DNA from: an uncultured Verrucomicrobiales bacterium
Lineage (GTDB): Bacteria; Verrucomicrobiota; Verrucomicrobiia; Verrucomicrobiales; Akkermansiaceae
Reading direction: 5' to 3'
Length of the DNA stretch: 64,000 bases
Assembly: GCA_937928735.1 (NCBI GenBank)
Contig: CALFVF010000029.1
Span: 34,352 to 98,351 of the forward strand
Shown here: positions 8,153 through 15,650 of the stretch, one piece after another
Layout of the letters: every line of letters begins with the position of its first letter
Numbering within the stretch: position 1 is the stretch's first letter
The notes under the pieces: generated by a model
Database searches by the model: none
Seen by the model: only the letters and a program-made list of their open reading frames with translations
Told to the model about the DNA's origin: nothing
Program-made: the position numbers and the translations under genes

Positions 8153-9589
8153 GAGCGAAGAGCTCTCTGCCCAGCCGAAGTAATCGCGAGGATTTGTGTA
8201 GCAAATATTTGTGATGAGCTCATGGAGACTCTCTGGATCATTAGGGATCTCACCACGCTCTGCAGCGTCACCGAGGTACTGGCAGAGTAGGCGTCTGTAG
8301 TACTCGTGGCGTACATAGCTGGTGAAGGAGCGCGAGTCAGTGAGCATTCCCACGGTAGTGCCGATCGCTCCCAGTGAGCTGAGAATATCTATTTGCGCAC
8401 GAATACCACGTGCATGATCTAGGTGCCACCAAGCGGGGCCGTACTGGATGAGACCAGCTTTCTGATCGGACTGGAAATTCTGCAGAGCGCAGCAGATCGG
8501 CTCTGATTCGACAGAGTTGAGATTATATACAATGGTCTTTCCGAGCACTTCCGCTTCAGAGAAGGCATTGAGAGCAGAGATAAGAGCCTCTGTCTGCGGG
8601 GTGGAGCCCATGGTGTCAAAGCCTGAGTCAGCACCACACTGCTTCGCCATCCGAGTGTTCACACCTCGCTGAGGGCCTAGGTGCAGCTGCATCGTCCAGC
8701 CTTTTTGTTGATTCCACTTGGCGTTATGAAGGAGAATGTCAAAGGCGAATGTTTGCCAATCTGTGTCACAAACAGGTTTGTTAGAAAGTCTGTCTTGGAA
8801 GATTTCTTCGAGTGGGCGAGCTGATTCACTCTTTAGTGGCATGGCATTGAGCCCATGGTCAGAGAGGCGGCAGCCATGTTCGTGGAAGCTATCATGGCGT
8901 GACTCAAGAGCACGGAGAAGCTCGCTGTAGTTAGAGATTTTTTGTTTAGAATTTAATTCTAACTGTTTGATCCAGTTGGAGAAATCAAAGCCCTCCTTAC
9001 GCGTGGTGAGGGCATCTGGGCGAAATGTCGGGTAGACCTGTATCGCGAGGTTTTTCTCAGCAATCGTTCGGTGAGTGAGTAAGTCATCTGTGGGATCATC
9101 TGTGGTGCAGACGAGTTCGACTTTGAAGTGCTTGAGTAGACCTTGGACACTGAGCTTAGGGTCACTGGCGAGCTGGGCGTTTGTCTCATCCCAGACAGCT
9201 TTTGCACTGCCTTTATTGAGAACAGTCGTGATGCCAAAGACGCGCCTGAGCTCAAGGTGTGCCCAGTGGTGGACAGGATTACCGATAGCAAGCGGGAGAA
9301 TGGAAGCGAAGGCCTCGAATTTCTCCCAGGGGCTGGCATCTCCTGTGATGTAGCGCTCACTCACACCACAAGCACGCATCAGGCGCCACTTGTAGTGGTC
9401 GAATTCTAACCAGAGTTCCGAGAGATTCTCAAAGCGCTGATCCTCAAGAATCGCGTCTTGGGGAAGGTGGGTGTGAAAGTCGATGATGGGAAGCTCTTTG
9501 GCGACATTATGGTAGAGCGCACGTGCTGTCGATGTGGTGAGAAACACATCATCGTGGAGGTACTCTGGAGCTGGACTGGCGGAAGGCAT
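8147..9589 (-). CDS. uxaC: Glucuronate isomerase (uronate isomerase)
   Basis: Interconverts D-glucuronate with D-fructuronate and D-galacturonate with D-tagaturonate, the entry step of uronate catabolism. The 480-residue length, the opening metal motif IIDFHTHLPQD with His39 and His41, and a long run of family landmarks (ELWLEFDHYKWRLMRACG, then IGNPVHHWAHLELRR, LHLGPQRG, VGMLTDSRSF and the closing NPRDYFGW) make the assignment firm. Cytoplasmic. It lies between the Ldh-family dehydrogenase (11 bp upstream) and an SDR probably acting on its product. The ATG start gives the normal length. The 3' end runs straight into a 9-bp tandem repeat that duplicates the stop codon in frame. Confidence 0.96.
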   Translation of the reverse strand: MPSASPAPEYLHDDVFLTTSTARALYHNVAKELPIIDFHTHLPQDAILEDQRFENLSELWLEFDHYKWRLMRACGVSERYITGDASPWEKFEAFASILPLAIGNPVHHWAHLELRRVFGITTVLNKGSAKAVWDETNAQLASDPKLSVQGLLKHFKVELVCTTDDPTDDLLTHRTIAEKNLAIQVYPTFRPDALTTRKEGFDFSNWIKQLELNSKQKISNYSELLRALESRHDSFHEHGCRLSDHGLNAMPLKSESARPLEEIFQDRLSNKPVCDTDWQTFAFDILLHNAKWNQQKGWTMQLHLGPQRGVNTRMAKQCGADSGFDTMGSTPQTEALISALNAFSEAEVLGKTIVYNLNSVESEPICCALQNFQSDQKAGLIQYGPAWWHLDHARGIRAQIDILSSLGAIGTTVGMLTDSRSFTSYVRHEYYRRLLCQYLGDAAERGEIPNDPESLHELITNICYTNPRDYFGWAESSSLI

Positions 9590-9600
9590 AAAGTTGGCTG

Positions 9601-10680
9601 TTAGGTGAGTGGAGTTAAAGCTGAGCGTTTGAGCTCTGTGGCGATTTTATTGAGTTCTTCGAGCTCTGCTGTGCTAAAGAGTAGGCCTCCAGCAGCCTCT
9701 GAGCGCTTCGCCGCCTCCGCTTCTAACTGACCCGGTAAGATGCATTTCTCATTTCCTGTAGTGAGAATGTTCTCCATCACAGCTTTAATGTTTTCACCCT
9801 GATTTCTTCCGCAGGCGAAGTCATGGCCAGAGAGTGCCTCTGGGTGGATGATCTGGAAGAAGAATGAAGTTGTGGATTTCTCATCCGCCGTGGGGCTTGC
9901 GAGACCCCGGTGAAGTGGTAGAGAGCCACCGATGTAGGCCGCCATGAGTTCATTAATCAAAGAGAGTCCATAGCCCTTATGTTGGCCGAAGGGCACTAGA
10001 GCGGCGACTTTAGTCGGGTCTGTGGTGAGCTGGCCTTCACTATCGACAGCGGCATTTGGTGGGAGTTCTTTCCCCTCGCGCAAGAGCTGCTGGACTCTGC
10101 CCATAGCCACTGTGGAAGTCGCCCAGTCAATGGCGATGGGAAAGCCAAGTGTGTCTGTGGTGGGGAATCCCCAGCTGTGAGGGTTCGTCCCAAGTGTCGG
10201 GGTCTTCCCCATAAATGGGACGACCTCGGCAAGGGTGGAGGTGCAGTTTGTGTAGGCGAGGTAGCCGCGCTTGGCGGCTTCGATCACATAGCCACCACCC
10301 CAGAGATAGTGAAAGGCATTATCCACAGAGATCATGCCAATACCGTGCGTGTCTGCGAGCTCAATGGCGCGATCAAAAGCACGCTTAGCGACAGATTGGC
10401 CGAGTTTCTTATTCGCATTCCAGACCTCAGCGGCAGAGAAGCGTGAGGAGAGTACCTCGATTTCAGCTCCTGGCTGGCAGCCTCCAGTGGCTGAGCCGAA
10501 GAGCTCATCAAGGTGGAGTGCCTTGAGGGCATTGTGGGTGCGATTTCCGTGCCAAGTGGCCGCGGCTGCCATTTCAGCCGCTTCGCGCGATTCGTCCGCC
10601 TTGTAGCCACGGGCTTGGTAGGCCGCAGTGACGAGGTCATTGTGAGCGTCTTTATCGACGGTGTGCATTGTGTCAGACAT
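9601..10680 (-). CDS. Ldh family NAD(P)-dependent 2-oxoacid/sugar-acid dehydrogenase
   Basis: This 359-residue protein belongs to the malate/L-lactate/ureidoglycolate dehydrogenase (type 2, Ldh/YlbC) family, which has a fold unlike Rossmann LDHs. Typical segments are visible: HGNRTHNALKAL, THGIGMISVDNA, GTNPHSWGFP, the DWATSTVAMGRV nucleotide-site stretch, and FGQHKGYGLSLINELMAAYIGG. Family members reduce 2-oxoacids, including 2,3-diketo-L-gulonate. The gene starts 2 bp after gluconokinase and is followed 11 bp later by uxaC, so a sugar-acid 2-keto substrate is the best guess. Cytoplasmic; no signal peptide. Confidence 0.85.
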   Translation of the reverse strand: MSDTMHTVDKDAHNDLVTAAYQARGYKADESREAAEMAAAATWHGNRTHNALKALHLDELFGSATGGCQPGAEIEVLSSRFSAAEVWNANKKLGQSVAKRAFDRAIELADTHGIGMISVDNAFHYLWGGGYVIEAAKRGYLAYTNCTSTLAEVVPFMGKTPTLGTNPHSWGFPTTDTLGFPIAIDWATSTVAMGRVQQLLREGKELPPNAAVDSEGQLTTDPTKVAALVPFGQHKGYGLSLINELMAAYIGGSLPLHRGLASPTADEKSTTSFFFQIIHPEALSGHDFACGRNQGENIKAVMENILTTGNEKCILPGQLEAEAAKRSEAAGGLLFSTAELEELNKIATELKRSALTPLT

Positions 10681-10682
10681 GT

Positions 10683-11213
10683 TTATGTAAATGAAGAAAT
10701 AGAGGATTGGGTGAGCTCTTTATGGAGTGAATCGACGATGGAGTCGATGGATTGGTCGATATTGATGGTGATGGTGTGGATTTCTCCACTGGGGTCTTGG
10801 AGGGTCTCGAGCTGACTGGTGAGGAGCTGGCTTGGCATGAAGTGATCACTTTCTTGAGCGCGGTGATTGAGGCGCTGGGTGAGGACTTCTTTAGTGCCGT
10901 GTAAATGAATGATGGTGATAGGCCCTCGGCTCCTTAGAATCTCTCGGTAGCTGAGCTTGAGCGCTGAGCAGGCGATGATAACGCCATGTTCTGGTTCGTG
11001 GAGTTCCCTCACAATACGCTCAAGCCAGGGCTTGCGATCCTGGTCATTGAGCGGGGTGCCGCTTTTCATTTTTTCAATATTGGCAGCAGGGTGAAAGTCA
11101 TCTCCATCATAGAAGGGGAGGCCGAGTTTTTGAGCTAGTTGCACTCCTATGGTGGACTTGCCACAGCCACAAACCCCCATAATGATGATTTGAGATGGAA
11201 AAGATCTATTCAT
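10683..11213 (-). CDS. gntK: Gluconokinase, GntK type
   Basis: Phosphorylates D-gluconate to 6-phosphogluconate with ATP. The P-loop GVCGCGKST is followed by DGDDFHPAANIEKM, GTPLNDQDRKPWL and ACSALKLSYREILR, all signatures of the small gluconokinase family; the product is about 176 residues. An upstream TTG at 11249 would add 12 residues and overlap the preceding gene more deeply; I prefer ATG at 11213, which overlaps the upstream stop by 8 bp (ATGAATAG), a translational-coupling arrangement. A related sugar acid could be the true substrate. Its presence together with a GntP permease gene about 4 kb away supports an aldonate branch in this locus. Confidence 0.9.
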   Translation of the reverse strand: MNRSFPSQIIIMGVCGCGKSTIGVQLAQKLGLPFYDGDDFHPAANIEKMKSGTPLNDQDRKPWLERIVRELHEPEHGVIIACSALKLSYREILRSRGPITIIHLHGTKEVLTQRLNHRAQESDHFMPSQLLTSQLETLQDPSGEIHTITINIDQSIDSIVDSLHKELTQSSISSFT

Positions 11214-12213
11214 GAACAATGTTTTGGCATGCCTCGGCACCGTTCTCAAGAATAGTTATGATGTTACGCACCGCTGTGGTGGCCATCGCGGCATTAGACT
11301 CTTCGGTATTGGATCCCACGTGAGGTGTGAGTAGAATGTTGGAGAGTGTGCGTAGGTCTTTTTGGCTGTCCTGTGGCTGGTAGGGCTCGACCTCAAATAC
11401 ATCGAGGGCGGCGCCAGCAATAGTACCTGCCTGAAGCGCATCATAGAGATCATTTTCCTTTACTAGCGCCCCTCTGGCTGAGTTTACCAGAATCGCACTG
11501 GGCTTCATGGACTGGAAGAATGCCTTGTCAGCGATATGAGTAGTCGCGGGGTTTACTGGGAGCAGAAGGACGACGTAATCGGCCTGGTTGAGTGCTTCCG
11601 CACGATCTTGGGTGTAGTGTGCGTAGCCAGTACTTTGCTGGAGTGCTGTCTCTGTGGTGTTTTGTTGCTGAGAGAGAGTTTCGAGAGGGCGATTATCAAG
11701 GGCTGTGACTTTCATGCCAAATCCAAACGCTAGCTTGGCTGCGAGCGTCTGACCGATTCTACCAAAGCCGACAATGGTGACTGCGCGGCCGCGTAGCTCG
11801 ACCCCGCCTTGAGGGGCCCATTCTCCAGCGTGAGTGCTCTGGTGCGCGGTGTGAAGATGGCGAGCAGAGGAGCCAATCATCCAGCAGGCGTGCTCGGCCA
11901 CCGCATTGTCCAGTACACCGGGTGTATTGGCGACATGGATGCCGTTTGCTTTCGCTTTGGTCTTATCCACGCTGTCGTGTCCGACGCCATAGCGGGCGAT
12001 GACGCCACCTGCGGGAATCGCCTCGTAGAGAGCCCCTGTGTAGGGATAGATATCGGCGACGAAGGCGCGAACGCCATTGGACTGGATTTGTGCTGCGAGT
12101 TTGTCCTCAGTTTCCTCGACGGGGAGAATGGTGTAGCCCGTGTCTTTTTCGAGTTGTTGGAAGGTGTGAGGTGTCTTGTTGTAAGAAATCGATGAAACGT
12201 AAATGGTTTCCAT
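11206..12213 (-). CDS. D-2-hydroxyacid dehydrogenase (NAD-binding)
   Basis: A 335-residue member of the D-isomer-specific 2-hydroxyacid dehydrogenase family. The Rossmann motif VGFGRIGQTLA lies near residues 149-159, the substrate Arg is in NSARGALVKENDL, and the ALDVFEVEP stretch plus LLTPHVGSNT supply the conserved Glu and His. It is related to phosphoglycerate and glyoxylate/2-ketogluconate reductases. First gene of the minus-strand arm, transcribed away from the AraC/XylR-type regulator with 74 bp between their starts; its stop overlaps gntK. A 2-ketoaldonate such as 2-keto-gluconate is a plausible substrate from context only. Confidence 0.87.
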   Translation of the reverse strand: METIYVSSISYNKTPHTFQQLEKDTGYTILPVEETEDKLAAQIQSNGVRAFVADIYPYTGALYEAIPAGGVIARYGVGHDSVDKTKAKANGIHVANTPGVLDNAVAEHACWMIGSSARHLHTAHQSTHAGEWAPQGGVELRGRAVTIVGFGRIGQTLAAKLAFGFGMKVTALDNRPLETLSQQQNTTETALQQSTGYAHYTQDRAEALNQADYVVLLLPVNPATTHIADKAFFQSMKPSAILVNSARGALVKENDLYDALQAGTIAGAALDVFEVEPYQPQDSQKDLRTLSNILLTPHVGSNTEESNAAMATTAVRNIITILENGAEACQNIVHE

Positions 12214-12250
12214 AGGAAGAAATTAGAAAAAAATGAGAAAAAAAACTAGA

Positions 12251-12279
12251 TTGACTCCCGCATCCTTTATTTATAGAAT
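12251..12279 (+). promoter_or_regulatory. Sigma-70-type promoter of the regulator gene
   Basis: A TTGACT -35 box (12251-12256) and TAGAAT -10 box (12274-12279) are separated by exactly 17 bp. The predicted transcription start, about 7 bases beyond the -10, falls at 12285-12288, on or just before the ATG at 12288. The mRNA would therefore be leaderless or nearly so. Read from sequence; no experimental support. Confidence 0.65.
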
Positions 12280-12282
12280 GCG
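12259..12282. promoter_or_regulatory. Inverted repeat over the -10 box, possible operator
   Basis: CGCAT at 12259-12263 and ATGCG at 12278-12282 form a perfect 5-bp inverted repeat with 14 bases between, overlapping the spacer and -10 element of the regulator promoter. Its position in the 74-bp divergent region would allow a bound regulator to control its own gene and perhaps the opposite arm. A 5-bp arm can occur by chance. Confidence 0.35.
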
Positions 12283-12287
12283 ACAAG

Positions 12288-13445
12288 ATGCCCACATTGA
12301 ATCAACCCAAAAAAAATCGAAATATTTTGATTCTGATGGAGAGAAATAGCTTTTTCTCGAGGGAGTTTTTGCGCGGTGCGTTGGCCGTAAGAGTTGATGA
12401 TTGGGAGTTTTTATGTATGCCACACACTCTCAATGTGGGTGAGCTTAGGCAGTTTTTAGCCAATCATTTAGTCGATGGTGTGATTGCTAGAGGTTTGGGG
12501 GATGATGTGTCGCAATGTGTAAGTTCTCTGGGATTGCCTGCGGTACTCATACGTGGCTCTGAGGGTCAATCTATCGAGTATATTAATGGCCCTCAAGTGG
12601 ATGATGGTGCGATAGGCCGCTTAGCTGGAGAGGAGTTCCAAGTGCTCAATCTAGGTTATTGGGGATTTGTACACTGGGAGGGGATTGGTTGGTCAGAGGC
12701 GAGGCGTGCTTCTTTCCACTCTTATGCGACAGCACATGGGATGAGTAATGATACGCTCTCGCTGCCAGCTTCCAGTCGAGCAAGCTGGGAGGGGATTAGT
12801 CGAATAGCGAACTGGTTAGCGAAGCTGCCCAAGCCCTGTGGGATACTGGCCTGTAATGACGAAGCGGGGCTAGATGTTCTGCACGCCTGCCGGATTAAAA
12901 ATTACGACGTGCCTGGTGAAATCGCGGTGATCGGTGTGGACAATGACCGTCTACTCTGTGAATCAAGTTCTCCCGCTCTCACAAGTATTGATCTCAAAGC
13001 GGGGGAAATTGGGCGCTCCGCTGTAATACAGTTAGCAAAAATGTTAGGTGGTGTAGGTGCAGAGCTAGAGCACGGGCCAGGAGCTGCGCGCTTGGTGGTG
13101 CGCTCCTCCAGTCATGAGGTCGATCGCTACCGACTAGTGTATCAAAAGGCGATGGACTACATCGAGAGTCGTCCCCTAGAGAATACAGGTGTGGATGAGT
13201 TAGCTCGTTTCTCGGGAGTATCAAGGCGTGGCCTGGAGCGCGCCTTCGAGAAGTACAATAGTCGAAGTCCCGCTCTTGTGATGCGAGAGCGTAGAATGGA
13301 AGAAATTATGCAGCTCCTAAAGAACTCGTCCTCCTCTCTGGAGAGTCTCGCTGCCCAAACGGGATTCTCAGATACAGCAGGATTTTCTAATTTTGTGAAA
13401 CGAATGACAGGCTCCTCTCCCGGGGCGCTGCGAAATAGCCAGTGA
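12288..13445 (+). CDS. XylR-type AraC family transcriptional regulator
   Basis: This 385-residue regulator has a LacI/periplasmic-binding-like sensor domain at its N-terminus (NILILMERNSFFSREFLRGA, then HLVDGVIARG, GILACNDEAG and VIGVDNDRLLCE) and an AraC-type double helix-turn-helix at its C-terminus (about 285-385), with VDELARFSGVSRRGLERAF and LAAQTGFSDTAGFSNFVKRM as the two helices. Members sense a sugar and activate catabolic genes. The start at 12288 is needed for the first strand of the sensor domain. It stands between the divergent arms of the sugar-acid locus and is the obvious local regulator; the inducer is probably a uronate or aldonate. Confidence 0.9.
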   Translation: MPTLNQPKKNRNILILMERNSFFSREFLRGALAVRVDDWEFLCMPHTLNVGELRQFLANHLVDGVIARGLGDDVSQCVSSLGLPAVLIRGSEGQSIEYINGPQVDDGAIGRLAGEEFQVLNLGYWGFVHWEGIGWSEARRASFHSYATAHGMSNDTLSLPASSRASWEGISRIANWLAKLPKPCGILACNDEAGLDVLHACRIKNYDVPGEIAVIGVDNDRLLCESSSPALTSIDLKAGEIGRSAVIQLAKMLGGVGAELEHGPGAARLVVRSSSHEVDRYRLVYQKAMDYIESRPLENTGVDELARFSGVSRRGLERAFEKYNSRSPALVMRERRMEEIMQLLKNSSSSLESLAAQTGFSDTAGFSNFVKRMTGSSPGALRNSQ

Positions 13446-13605
13446 AATAGATGGGTGAGAATGCTAGAAGTCTCCTTTAGATAGAGTATCCTAGATGAAG
13501 AAGGGATTGACTCGGAGAAAGGACTTGCGAAGGAAGTAAGGAAATCTCATCTTGCCGAGGTGACGAATCGACACGTAGAGGGGTGTCTTCTTACGAATAT
13601 AGATT

Positions 13606-14610
13606 ATGAAAGTTTTAGAATTAATAGCGGCTTCTGAGTTGGCAGTCAAAGAGAGAGAAGCACCAGAGGTGCAAGCTGGACAAGTACGCATCGCTGTGCG
13701 CTCCTGCGGTATCTGTGGAAGTGATTTGCACGGTATGGATGGGAGTTCTGGGCGTAGAATTCCCCCTGTCGTGATGGGTCATGAGGCGAGTGGCGTGATC
13801 GAGGCGCTCGGCGAGGGAGTGACTCAGTGGAGCGTGGGACAGCGCGTGACCTTTGACTCCACTGTCTGGTGTGGGGAGTGTGATTACTGTCAGGAAGGTC
13901 GCGAGAATTTATGTGATTCTCGCCAGGTGGTTGGTGTTTCGTGTGAGGAATTCCATCGTGATGGGGCCTTTGCGGAATATGTGGTGGTGCCTGAGCGCAT
14001 TTTACATGCACTACCTGATGGCTTGTCCTTTGATGAAGCTGCCTTTGCGGAGCCCGTGGGCGTGGCCTTGCACGCTGTGAATCGTGCTGGTGATCTCACC
14101 GGTAAGAAGGCACTCGTGGTCGGTGCAGGTTTAATCGGCCTGCTTATTCTCCAAGGGCTAAAGAAGGCGGGAGCGGCAGAAGTAGTCGTCGTTGATCTCG
14201 ATCCAGTGAGACTTAAGCTCGCTCTTGAACTAGGAGCGAGTGAGGCCTACGCACCCAGCGAGCTAGCTCGTGCAGACTTTGATATAGCGATGGAGGTTGT
14301 GGGAATCGCACCCACTGTGAAGCAGGCAGTGCACTCAGTGGTCAAGGGCGGGCGCCTTGTCCTTGTGGGGAACCTCTCAGCAGAAGTACCTCTCCCTCTG
14401 CAGGCTGTGGTCACGCGTGAGTTAGATGTACTAGGATCTTGTGCGATCGCTGGAGAATACCCTGAGGCTCTCGCCGCGATAGCGAGTGGAGATATACGAG
14501 TGAAGCCTCTGATTAGTGCGAGCTTGCCGATCGAGGAGGGTGTAGAGGCATTTGAGAAGGCAGCGGAGCGCGGAGCACTAAAAGTTTTAATTACAGCAAA
14601 TAATGAGTGA
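13606..14610 (+). CDS. Zinc-dependent alcohol dehydrogenase (idonate/sorbitol dehydrogenase-like)
   Basis: A 334-residue medium-chain dehydrogenase. The catalytic zinc region shows CGICGSDLHGMDG and MGHEASGVIEALG; the structural zinc site has the four-Cys pattern in CGECDYCQEGRENLC (about residues 90-104). The cofactor motif is VVGAGLIGLLILQGLKKAGA. The family includes L-idonate 5-dehydrogenase, sorbitol and threonine dehydrogenases. Its last 8 bases overlap the next gene, an SDR similar to gluconate 5-dehydrogenases, so the pair may carry out sequential oxidation and reduction at adjacent carbons of a hexonate, as in idonate to 5-ketogluconate to gluconate. That pathway assignment is inferred. 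Confidence 0.88.
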   Translation: MKVLELIAASELAVKEREAPEVQAGQVRIAVRSCGICGSDLHGMDGSSGRRIPPVVMGHEASGVIEALGEGVTQWSVGQRVTFDSTVWCGECDYCQEGRENLCDSRQVVGVSCEEFHRDGAFAEYVVVPERILHALPDGLSFDEAAFAEPVGVALHAVNRAGDLTGKKALVVGAGLIGLLILQGLKKAGAAEVVVVDLDPVRLKLALELGASEAYAPSELARADFDIAMEVVGIAPTVKQAVHSVVKGGRLVLVGNLSAEVPLPLQAVVTRELDVLGSCAIAGEYPEALAAIASGDIRVKPLISASLPIEEGVEAFEKAAERGALKVLITANNE

Positions 14611-15388
14611 ATTTGATTTAACTGGGAAGACAGCCTTGATCACTGGTGGTAGCCGTGGTCTGGGGAAAGGATTTGCCACAGCTCTGGCAAAAGCTGGTGC
14701 AGATGTGGTGGTCACTAGTCGCAATAGTGCCGACCTCGCAGAGACTGTCACGGCCGTAGAGGCGCTCGGGCGCAAGGCCTGGGCCGTGGAACTCGATGTG
14801 CGTGAGCAAGACAGTATCGAGAATGCTGTGGCTAAGGCCTGGGAGCTCGCAGGCCAGATCGATATTCTTGTCAATAATGCTGGCTGTAATGTTCGCAAGC
14901 CAGCTCTTGAGGTCACTTGGGATGACTGGAATTTGATTCTGGAAACAAATCTCCGTGGAGTCTTCTTTGTGGCACAGGCATGCGCGCGCCGCATGATCGA
15001 GCGCAAGCAAGGTAAGATCATCAATATCGGCTCTGTTACCTGTGTGAATGGTTACGCTGGTCTTGCCCCGTATGGTGCAAGTCGAGGTGGTACCAAGCAG
15101 ATGACGCAGAGCCTAGCGGATGACTGGGGTCCATATGGAATTAATGTGAACTGCTTGGCTCCAGGATGGTTTAAAACAGCCCAGAATCGCGTGATGTATG
15201 AGGATGAAGGCTGGGTGGACTATCTCACAGATAAGATCCCACTTAAGCGCCCAGGGGCTGAGGGTGATCTAGATGGTATGCTCGTATTCTTAGCGAGTGA
15301 TGCCAGCCGCTATGTCACTGGTCAGACGATGCTTGTGGATGGTGGGATCTCAGTGGGGGCTGTACGTGCTGTTCCCAAGAAATCTTAA
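14603..15388 (+). CDS. SDR family oxidoreductase, gluconate 5-dehydrogenase-like
   Basis: A 261-residue classical SDR with ITGGSRGLGKG (TGxxxGxG, residues 13-23), NNAGCN, the catalytic Ser in NIGSVTCVNG, a YGASRGG stretch and the terminal MLVDGGIS. The usual YxxxK Tyr-Lys pair reads YGASR here (Y, then four residues on R rather than K), a substitution that should be confirmed by alignment. It overlaps the alcohol dehydrogenase gene by 8 bp and precedes a structured intergenic region and the GntP permease. Family resemblance and context point to reduction of 5-keto-gluconate or a related keto-acid in the cytoplasm. Confidence 0.83.
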   Translation: MSEFDLTGKTALITGGSRGLGKGFATALAKAGADVVVTSRNSADLAETVTAVEALGRKAWAVELDVREQDSIENAVAKAWELAGQIDILVNNAGCNVRKPALEVTWDDWNLILETNLRGVFFVAQACARRMIERKQGKIINIGSVTCVNGYAGLAPYGASRGGTKQMTQSLADDWGPYGINVNCLAPGWFKTAQNRVMYEDEGWVDYLTDKIPLKRPGAEGDLDGMLVFLASDASRYVTGQTMLVDGGISVGAVRAVPKKS

Positions 15389-15406
15389 GACCATCTCAAA
15401 AAAAGG

Positions 15407-15586
15407 CTCTAGAAGCTAGAGATCTGATAAAAAGCATTAGCGAACAAGCACTTTGCTTCTCCTTACCTAGTTTTTACTCTGCTGGTAAAAAAAGGCTGGG
15501 TGAGGAGAATTCGCTAGAGTAAGCGTAGGAGATCCAGACGATTTATCTTCTGACTTCAGTGAAGGCACAAGCATGTGCTTTACGCT
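15407..15586 (+). other. Multi-hairpin structured region upstream of gntP
   Basis: The 262-bp gap between the SDR and the permease contains a dense set of inverted repeats: CTCTAG-AAG-CTAGAG (15407-15421); a long branched stem joining TTAGCGAA (15437-15444) plus TTCTCCTTACC (15457-15466 region) to GGTGAGGAGAATTCGCTAG (15499-15517), with an internal AAGCA-CTT-TGCTT mini-hairpin; then AGCGTA (15522) pairing with TACGCT (15581) around CTTC-AGT-GAAG and GCACA-AGCA-TGTGC. Wobble pairs are allowed. It could be a leader RNA, an attenuator or an mRNA-stability element. I recognise no known riboswitch. Confidence 0.55.
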
Positions 15587-15650
15587 CAGTGAGTTCGTGT
15601 GGTTGACTCTAGATCTTCACCATTATTATTGATTTACTGATACACTACCT

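Noticed and set aside
7882..8316. Minus-strand frame with runs of Asn-Lys-Ser and Leu-Thr-Asn repeats
   Set aside because: The repeats come from reading the 9-bp tandem repeat in other frames; the region is explained by uxaC and the SDR gene.
11809..12195. Plus-strand 128-codon frame inside the 2-hydroxyacid dehydrogenase gene
   Set aside because: Antisense shadow; the dehydrogenase frame has all family motifs.
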